The notes under the pieces are model-generated. The model saw only the letters and a list, made by a program, of their open reading frames with translations, was not told the DNA's origin and did not search any database. A stretch of DNA of 37,783 nt, taken from an uncultured Bacteroidales bacterium (GTDB lineage Bacteria; Bacteroidota; Bacteroidia; Bacteroidales; Bacteroidaceae). The stretch lies in the NCBI GenBank assembly GCA_945833885.1, contig CAMAFY010000028.1, forward strand, positions 1-37,783. The letters are read 5' to 3'. The position numbers were made by a program, and so were the translations under genes. Positions 33,293 to 37,783 of the stretch are shown here, piece after piece. Numbering within the stretch: position 1 is the stretch's first letter; the number at the start of each line of letters is the position of its first letter.

Positions 33293-33802
33293 ATGGCAAC
33301 AAACAGAGTAAATGTAAATGCAGACGATCTCAAGGACAGACTCGTTGCTATCAATCGTGTGACCAAGGTAACCAAGGGTGGTCGCACCTTCACTTTCGCA
33401 GCCATCGTTGTGGTCGGTGATGGTAAGGGCGTCATCGGTTACGGACTTGGCAAGGCCGGAGAAGTTCAGGCTGCTATCGCCAAGGGTGTAGAAGCTGCCA
33501 AGAAAAACCTCATTAAGGTGCCCGTTGTGAAGGGTACCGTTCCCCATGAGCAGGCTGCCCGTTTCGGCGGTGCCGAAGTGCTTATCCTCCCCGCCTCTGA
33601 AGGTACCGGAGTGGTTGCCGGTGGTGCTATGCGCCCCGTCTTCGAAAGCGTCGGCGTAAAGGACGTTCTTGCAAAGTCCAAGGGTTCTTCCAACCCCCAC
33701 AACCTTGTAAAGGCCACCATCCTTGCTCTCAGTGAAATGCGCGATGCACGCACCATTGCTGCACATCGCGGAGTATCCATGGAAAAAGTTTTCAGAGGTT
33801 AA
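33293..33802 (+). CDS. rpsE: 30S ribosomal protein S5
   Basis: 169 aa: [40 protein letters not shown] and [20 protein letters not shown]. The ATG at 33293 is used; a frame extension by two codons to 33287 begins with ATT. It lines the mRNA entry channel. Confidence 0.96.
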   Translation: MATNRVNVNADDLKDRLVAINRVTKVTKGGRTFTFAAIVVVGDGKGVIGYGLGKAGEVQAAIAKGVEAAKKNLIKVPVVKGTVPHEQAARFGGAEVLILPASEGTGVVAGGAMRPVFESVGVKDVLAKSKGSSNPHNLVKATILALSEMRDARTIAAHRGVSMEKVFRG

Positions 33803-33807
33803 TCAAT

Positions 33808-33984
33808 ATGGCAACTATCAAGATTCAGCAGGTTGTTAGCCGTTGCGGCGCCCCTGCAACCCAAAAGCGTACTCTTGATGCCCTCGGCCTCAAGAAACTT
33901 TACCACATTGTTGAACTCGAGGACAACGCTTGCGTTCGCGGCCAAATCCGCAAGGTTCATCATCTGGTGAAAGTAGTAGACTAA
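33808..33984 (+). CDS. rpmD: 50S ribosomal protein L30
   Basis: 58 aa: [20 protein letters not shown], then [20 protein letters not shown] and ending HHLVKVVD. It has the usual short L30 fold and sits in its normal place between rpsE and rplO, five bp after the rpsE stop. Confidence 0.94.
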   Translation: MATIKIQQVVSRCGAPATQKRTLDALGLKKLYHIVELEDNACVRGQIRKVHHLVKVVD

Positions 33985-34018
33985 AACAACATCCGTAACT
34001 TATACTCAAGATTACAAT

Positions 34019-34465
34019 ATGAAATTGCATACACTCAAGCCTGCTGAGGGTTCTGTAAAGACCCGCAAGCGCATTGGCCGCGGTCCCGGCTCTGGTATGG
34101 GCGGTACTTCTACCCGTGGTCACAAGGGTGCAAAGGCACGTTCCGGTTATAGCAAGAAGATCGGTTTTGAAGGTGGTCAGATGCCTCTCCAGCGCCGTCT
34201 TCCCAAGCATGGTTTCAAGAACATCAACCGTGTGGAATACAAGGCTATCAATCTGGTTGTGCTCCAGACTCTCGCTGAGCAGAAGAACCTCGAGAAGATC
34301 GGTATCAGCGAACTTGTTGAGGCAGGTTTCATCAACAACAAGACTCTCGTCAAGATTCTTGGTGTGGGTGAACTCAAGAGCAAGCTCAACGTTGAGGCTC
34401 ATGCCTTCTCTGCTTCTGCAAAGGCTGCCATCGAGGCTGCCGGCGGTACAGCAGTAAAACTCTAA
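34019..34465 (+). CDS. rplO: 50S ribosomal protein L15
   Basis: 148 aa: [20 protein letters not shown], the Gly/Arg-rich [20 protein letters not shown] and [20 protein letters not shown]. It ends 24 bp before secY. Confidence 0.97.
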   Translation: MKLHTLKPAEGSVKTRKRIGRGPGSGMGGTSTRGHKGAKARSGYSKKIGFEGGQMPLQRRLPKHGFKNINRVEYKAINLVVLQTLAEQKNLEKIGISELVEAGFINNKTLVKILGVGELKSKLNVEAHAFSASAKAAIEAAGGTAVKL

Positions 34466-34489
34466 TAAATAATTCCACCAAAGAGTAAA

Positions 34490-35824
34490 ATGAATAAAAT
34501 AATCGAAACTATCAAGAACATCTGGTGTATTGAGGACCTCCGCACTCGCATCCTCATCACCATCCTGTTCGTGGCGATTTACCGTTTTGGTTCTACTGTG
34601 GTCCTTCCCGGTATCGATCCAAGCGCCCTTGCCCAACTTCAAGACCAGACAAAGGGTGGTCTTATGTCACTTCTTGATATGTTCTCTGGAGGTGCATTCT
34701 CTCAGGCGTCCATCTTCGCCCTTGGTATTATGCCCTACATCTCGGCTTCGATTGTTATTCAGCTCTTGGCAGTTGCAGTCCCCTATTTCCAGAAGATGCA
34801 GCGCGAAGGAGAGAGCGGAAGGCGAAAGATAGCCCTCTACACTCGTTGGCTTACCATTGCCATCCTTCTCTTCCAGGCGCCGACATACCTCATCAACCTC
34901 AAGGCACAGACCGCTGGAAGCGGCGCGTTCCTTGTGGGAGATGGCTTCGGATTCATGGCCACCTCGACCATCATCCTCGCAGCAGGTTCAATGTTCATCC
35001 TTTGGCTTGGCGAACGAATCACCGATAAGGGTATCGGTAACGGTGTGTCAGTCATCATTATGATTGGTATCATCGCCCGCATGCCTTCCTCCATCATCGA
35101 GGAACTCACCTCCGCCCTCTCTGGAGCCGCAGGTGGTGGTCTCATCAAGTTCCTTATGGAGATTATCGGTCTCGTAGCCGTTATGGCCATTGCAATCCTT
35201 CTGGTAAAGGCTGTCCGTAAAGTTCCCGTACAGTACGCCAAGCGTATCGAGGGCAACAGCAAACTTCAGGTTGGCGGTGCACGTCAGTACATCCCCCTCA
35301 AACTTTTCGCTGCAAACGTGATGCCTATCATCTTCGCTCAGGCTGTCATGTTCATCCCTCTTACCCTTGCACAGGTTGCCGGAAGCAATCCCACATGGGT
35401 GCTCCGTCAGTTCCTTGACCATACGAGCTTCCTCTACAACCTCGTGTTCGTATTCCTTATCATCGCCTTCACCTATTTCTATACCGCCATTACCCTGAAC
35501 CCCGTTCAGATGGCGGAGGACATGAAGCGGAATAACGGATTCATCCCTGGTGTAAAGCCCGGTGAGGACACTGCAAACTACATCGACAATGTGATGACCC
35601 ACATCACTTTCCCCGGATCGCTCTTCATCAGCCTCATCGCCATTCTGCCTGCAATCGCCAGTCTTTGTGGTGTAAAGCAGGGCTTCGCGCAGTTCTTCGG
35701 TGGAACGTCGCTCCTCATTCTTGTTGGTGTGGTTATGGATACCCTCCAGCAGATTGACAGCCACATGTCGGTGCGCAACTATGATAGAATGCTGAATTCG
35801 GGTCACACACGCAACCGCTCCTAA
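34490..35824 (+). CDS. secY: protein translocase channel subunit SecY
   Basis: 444 aa with ten membrane helices. Markers: LRTRILITILFVAIYRFGST (helix 1), PGIDPSALAQL, the TM2 segment GIMPYISASIVIQLLAVAVP, and the cytoplasmic loops used for ribosome/SecA docking (KRIEGNSKLQVGGARQYIPL; FIPGVKPGEDTANYIDNVMT). The partner SecG is encoded at 620-943 in this window, in a separate operon. Confidence 0.97.
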   Translation: MNKIIETIKNIWCIEDLRTRILITILFVAIYRFGSTVVLPGIDPSALAQLQDQTKGGLMSLLDMFSGGAFSQASIFALGIMPYISASIVIQLLAVAVPYFQKMQREGESGRRKIALYTRWLTIAILLFQAPTYLINLKAQTAGSGAFLVGDGFGFMATSTIILAAGSMFILWLGERITDKGIGNGVSVIIMIGIIARMPSSIIEELTSALSGAAGGGLIKFLMEIIGLVAVMAIAILLVKAVRKVPVQYAKRIEGNSKLQVGGARQYIPLKLFAANVMPIIFAQAVMFIPLTLAQVAGSNPTWVLRQFLDHTSFLYNLVFVFLIIAFTYFYTAITLNPVQMAEDMKRNNGFIPGVKPGEDTANYIDNVMTHITFPGSLFISLIAILPAIASLCGVKQGFAQFFGGTSLLILVGVVMDTLQQIDSHMSVRNYDRMLNSGHTRNRS

Positions 35825-35862
35825 GTATCCTTCGTGATACGCGCTTATTAACTATCGTGTCG

Positions 35863-36663
35863 ATGATTTATCTGAAGACAGAAGAAGAAATCGAGTTGTT
35901 GCGCAAAGCCAATCTTCTGGTCAGCGCGACGCTTGCTGAAATAGCGAAAATTGTAAGGCCGGGTGTCACGACCCGCCAGTTGGACACCCTGGCCGAGCAA
36001 TTTATCCGCGACCATGGAGCCACACCCACCTTTAAGGGTTTCCCCGCAGGCTTTGAGGGTGCCGCTCCGTTTCCCGCCAGTCTTTGCACTTCCGTCAACA
36101 ACGTGGTCATTCATGGCATACCCGATGACGTCCCTTTGAAGGATGGCGACATCGTTTCTGTCGACTGCGGAACATGTCTCGACGGTTTTTGTGGAGATTC
36201 CTGCTATACATTCTGTGTCGGCGAGGTCGATGAGGAAACCCGTCGTCTTCTCCGCACCACAAAGGAAAGTCTTTACCGCGGCATCGCGGCAGCCCTTCCC
36301 GGCAACAGAATCGGCGACATCGGTTATGCTGTCCAACAGCATTGCGAGTCACAAGGTTTCGGAGTTGTCCGCGAATTTGTAGGACACGGCATAGGACATG
36401 ACATGCACGAAGAACCTGCTGTACCGAATTATGGTAAGGCAGGCACGGGAAAACTCCTCAAAAACGGTTTGTGCATAGCAATAGAACCTATGATTACGAT
36501 GGGTGGCAATGCCATTGCTCTCTTACCCGACCGCTGGGGTGTCACGACCCGTGACTTCAAGGTGGCGGCACATTTCGAGCATACAATAGCCATTCATAAC
36601 GGCAAGCCCGATATTTTGTCAACATTTGAGCCCATCGAGGCGATAGAAGGAAAGTTGTATTAG
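35863..36663 (+). CDS. map: methionine aminopeptidase, type I
   Basis: 266 aa. Removes the initiator Met from nascent proteins. The five metal ligands are visible in the pita-bread fold: Asp in SVDCGTCLDG and in FCGDSC, His in GHGIGHDMHEEP, Glu in CIAIEPMITMGG, and Glu in HFEHTIAIHNG. The ATG at 35863 is preferred over the in-frame GTG at 35857. It lies between secY and infA, as is normal in this cluster. Confidence 0.95.
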   Translation: MIYLKTEEEIELLRKANLLVSATLAEIAKIVRPGVTTRQLDTLAEQFIRDHGATPTFKGFPAGFEGAAPFPASLCTSVNNVVIHGIPDDVPLKDGDIVSVDCGTCLDGFCGDSCYTFCVGEVDEETRRLLRTTKESLYRGIAAALPGNRIGDIGYAVQQHCESQGFGVVREFVGHGIGHDMHEEPAVPNYGKAGTGKLLKNGLCIAIEPMITMGGNAIALLPDRWGVTTRDFKVAAHFEHTIAIHNGKPDILSTFEPIEAIEGKLY

Positions 36664-36681
36664 TACCATTATTCAGCATTT

Positions 36682-36900
36682 ATGGCAAAGCAAACTGCAA
36701 TTGAACAGGACGGAACCATTGTCGAGGCATTGAGCAACGCTATGTTCCGTGTAGAACTGGAGAACGGCCATCCCATCACTGCTCACATTTCCGGAAAGAT
36801 GCGAATGCACTACATCAAAATTCTTCCCGGTGATAAGGTTAAGGTGGAAATGAGCCCTTACGACCTGTCGAAAGGCAGAATCGTCTTCCGTTACAAATAA
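36682..36900 (+). CDS. infA: translation initiation factor IF-1
   Basis: 72 aa, the exact usual length. S1-like OB fold: [60 protein letters not shown] and the ending RIVFRYK. Confidence 0.97.
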   Translation: MAKQTAIEQDGTIVEALSNAMFRVELENGHPITAHISGKMRMHYIKILPGDKVKVEMSPYDLSKGRIVFRYK

Positions 36901-36920
36901 AACAAATACAAGAGCATACA

Positions 36921-37037
36921 ATGAAAACCAGAGCATCTCTCAAGAAGCGCACCGCTGACTGCAAGATTGTACGTCGCAAGGGCCGCCTCTATGTTATTAA
37001 CAAGAAGAACCCTAAGTTTAAGATGCGCCAGGGTTAA
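36921..37037 (+). CDS. rpmJ: 50S ribosomal protein L36, zinc-free form
   Basis: 38 aa: [20 protein letters not shown] then [18 protein letters not shown]. Of the usual zinc ligands (Cys11, Cys14, Cys27, His33) only Cys14 remains; the others are Thr, Asn and Phe, so zinc is not expected. It starts 20 bp after infA and precedes rpsM. Confidence 0.93.
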   Translation: MKTRASLKKRTADCKIVRRKGRLYVINKKNPKFKMRQG

Positions 37038-37071
37038 TCTTCCCCCTACAAAACAACACTAAAAATATTAT

Positions 37072-37452
37072 ATGGCAATAAGAATTGTTGGTGTCGACCT
37101 CCCTCAGAATAAGCGAGGCGAGATCGCTTTGACCTATATCTTCGGTATTGGTCGTAGTAGCGCTGCTAAGATCCTTGACAAGGCAGGCATTGACAGAGAC
37201 ATCAAGGTTAAGGACTGGACTGACGACCAGGCAGGAGCAATCCGCGAAATCATCGGTAATGAATACAAGGTAGAGGGTGACCTCCGTTCCGAGATTCAAC
37301 TGAACATCAAGCGTCTTATGGACATCGGTTGCTACCGTGGAGTCCGTCACCGTATCGGTCTCCCCCTCCGTGGACAGAGCACCAAGAACAACGCCCGTAC
37401 TCGCAAGGGTAGAAAGAAGACCGTTGCTAACAAGAAGAAGGCTACCAAGTAA
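37072..37452 (+). CDS. rpsM: 30S ribosomal protein S13
   Basis: 126 aa: [38 protein letters not shown] and the [20 protein letters not shown] signature, followed by a basic Lys/Arg tail that reaches the P-site tRNA. Confidence 0.97.
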   Translation: MAIRIVGVDLPQNKRGEIALTYIFGIGRSSAAKILDKAGIDRDIKVKDWTDDQAGAIREIIGNEYKVEGDLRSEIQLNIKRLMDIGCYRGVRHRIGLPLRGQSTKNNARTRKGRKKTVANKKKATK

Positions 37453-37476
37453 TAAGGTATAATACATATTAAATAT

Positions 37477-37783
37477 ATGGCAAAGAAAACAGTCTCTGCA
37501 AAGAAGCGCAACGTAAAGGTTACGGCTCAGGGCCAGCTCCACGTTCACAGCTCCTTCAACAATATCATTGTATGTCTTGCCAACAGCGAGGGCCAGGTTA
37601 TCAGTTGGTCCAGCGCCGGTAAGATGGGATTCCGTGGTTCTAAGAAGAACACTCCGTACGCTGCCCAGATGGCAGCACAGGATTGTGCAAAAGTTGCCTA
37701 CGACCTCGGTCTCCGCGAGGTGAAGGCTTATGTCAAGGGTCCCGGCAACGGTCGTGAGAGCGCCATCCGCGCATGCCACGCCG
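37477..37783 (+). CDS. rpsK: 30S ribosomal protein S11 (3' end beyond the window)
   Basis: The first 102 codons are present: [60 protein letters not shown] and [20 protein letters not shown]. The usual length is near 129, so about 27 codons are missing. rpsD, rpoA and rplQ would be expected next. Confidence 0.95.
   Translation, partial: MAKKTVSAKKRNVKVTAQGQLHVHSSFNNIIVCLANSEGQVISWSSAGKMGFRGSKKNTPYAAQMAAQDCAKVAYDLGLREVKAYVKGPGNGRESAIRACHA

Overview
The window looks like chromosomal DNA of a Prevotella-like member of the Bacteroidales (Bacteroidota). Four things support this: promoter-like sites of the Bacteroidota type (T/CTTG, about 20 nt, TAnnTTTG), start codons preceded by A-rich sequence with almost no Shine-Dalgarno motif, secreted glycan-acting proteins and TPR-HTH membrane regulators typical of gut/oral Bacteroidales, and the gene content and order of the ribosomal cluster. 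No rRNA, tRNA, CRISPR array, IS transposase or phage gene was recognised.

Layout. (1) 0.6-3.7 kb, minus strand: a sigma-54-type activator overlapping lptE, then a conserved hypothetical gene and secG, all cell-envelope related. (2) 4.2-9.0 kb, plus strand: GH29 alpha-L-fucosidase, a CBM9-like secreted protein and a GHL10-like lipoprotein, a small host-glycan theme with ~0.5 kb spacers. (3) 9.2-13.6 kb: a membrane-anchored TPR/coiled-coil/HTH regulator (minus), then a secreted two-repeat protein of unknown function preceded by the deleted remnant of a paralogue, and a small membrane protein. (4) 14.3-21.7 kb: an AraC regulator divergent from a TolC / HlyD / double-NBD ABC ATPase / two ABC-2 permease efflux system of the YbhFSR type. 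(5) 22.2-23.6 kb: a Dcu-family C4-dicarboxylate transporter, fitting fumarate/succinate metabolism. (6) 23.6-25.2 kb: 1.6 kb without a convincing gene. (7) 25.2-37.8 kb: the S10-spc-alpha ribosomal cluster, rplC to rpsK (cut by the window end), with secY, map, infA and rpmJ inside. It starts at rplC with its own promoter and structured leader; rpsL, rpsG, fusA and rpsJ are not upstream.

The most unusual signal is in the non-coding DNA. At least seven separate intergenic sites carry tandem or phased repeats whose period is 22 bp (one site 21/22), although the repeat sequence differs between most of them. Three sites share one unit family beginning CCG(T/C)ACTTT; one site is a clean 22-bp array containing an exact 88-bp duplication. 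Two of the CCGYACTTT sites lie next to a second shared element, opposed pairs of TGTAGGA motifs. A further repeat family, with inverted ends reading GGTGGG..CTATAAATTA, is scattered through the efflux locus only. These are inferences from reading the sequence; no database search was possible.
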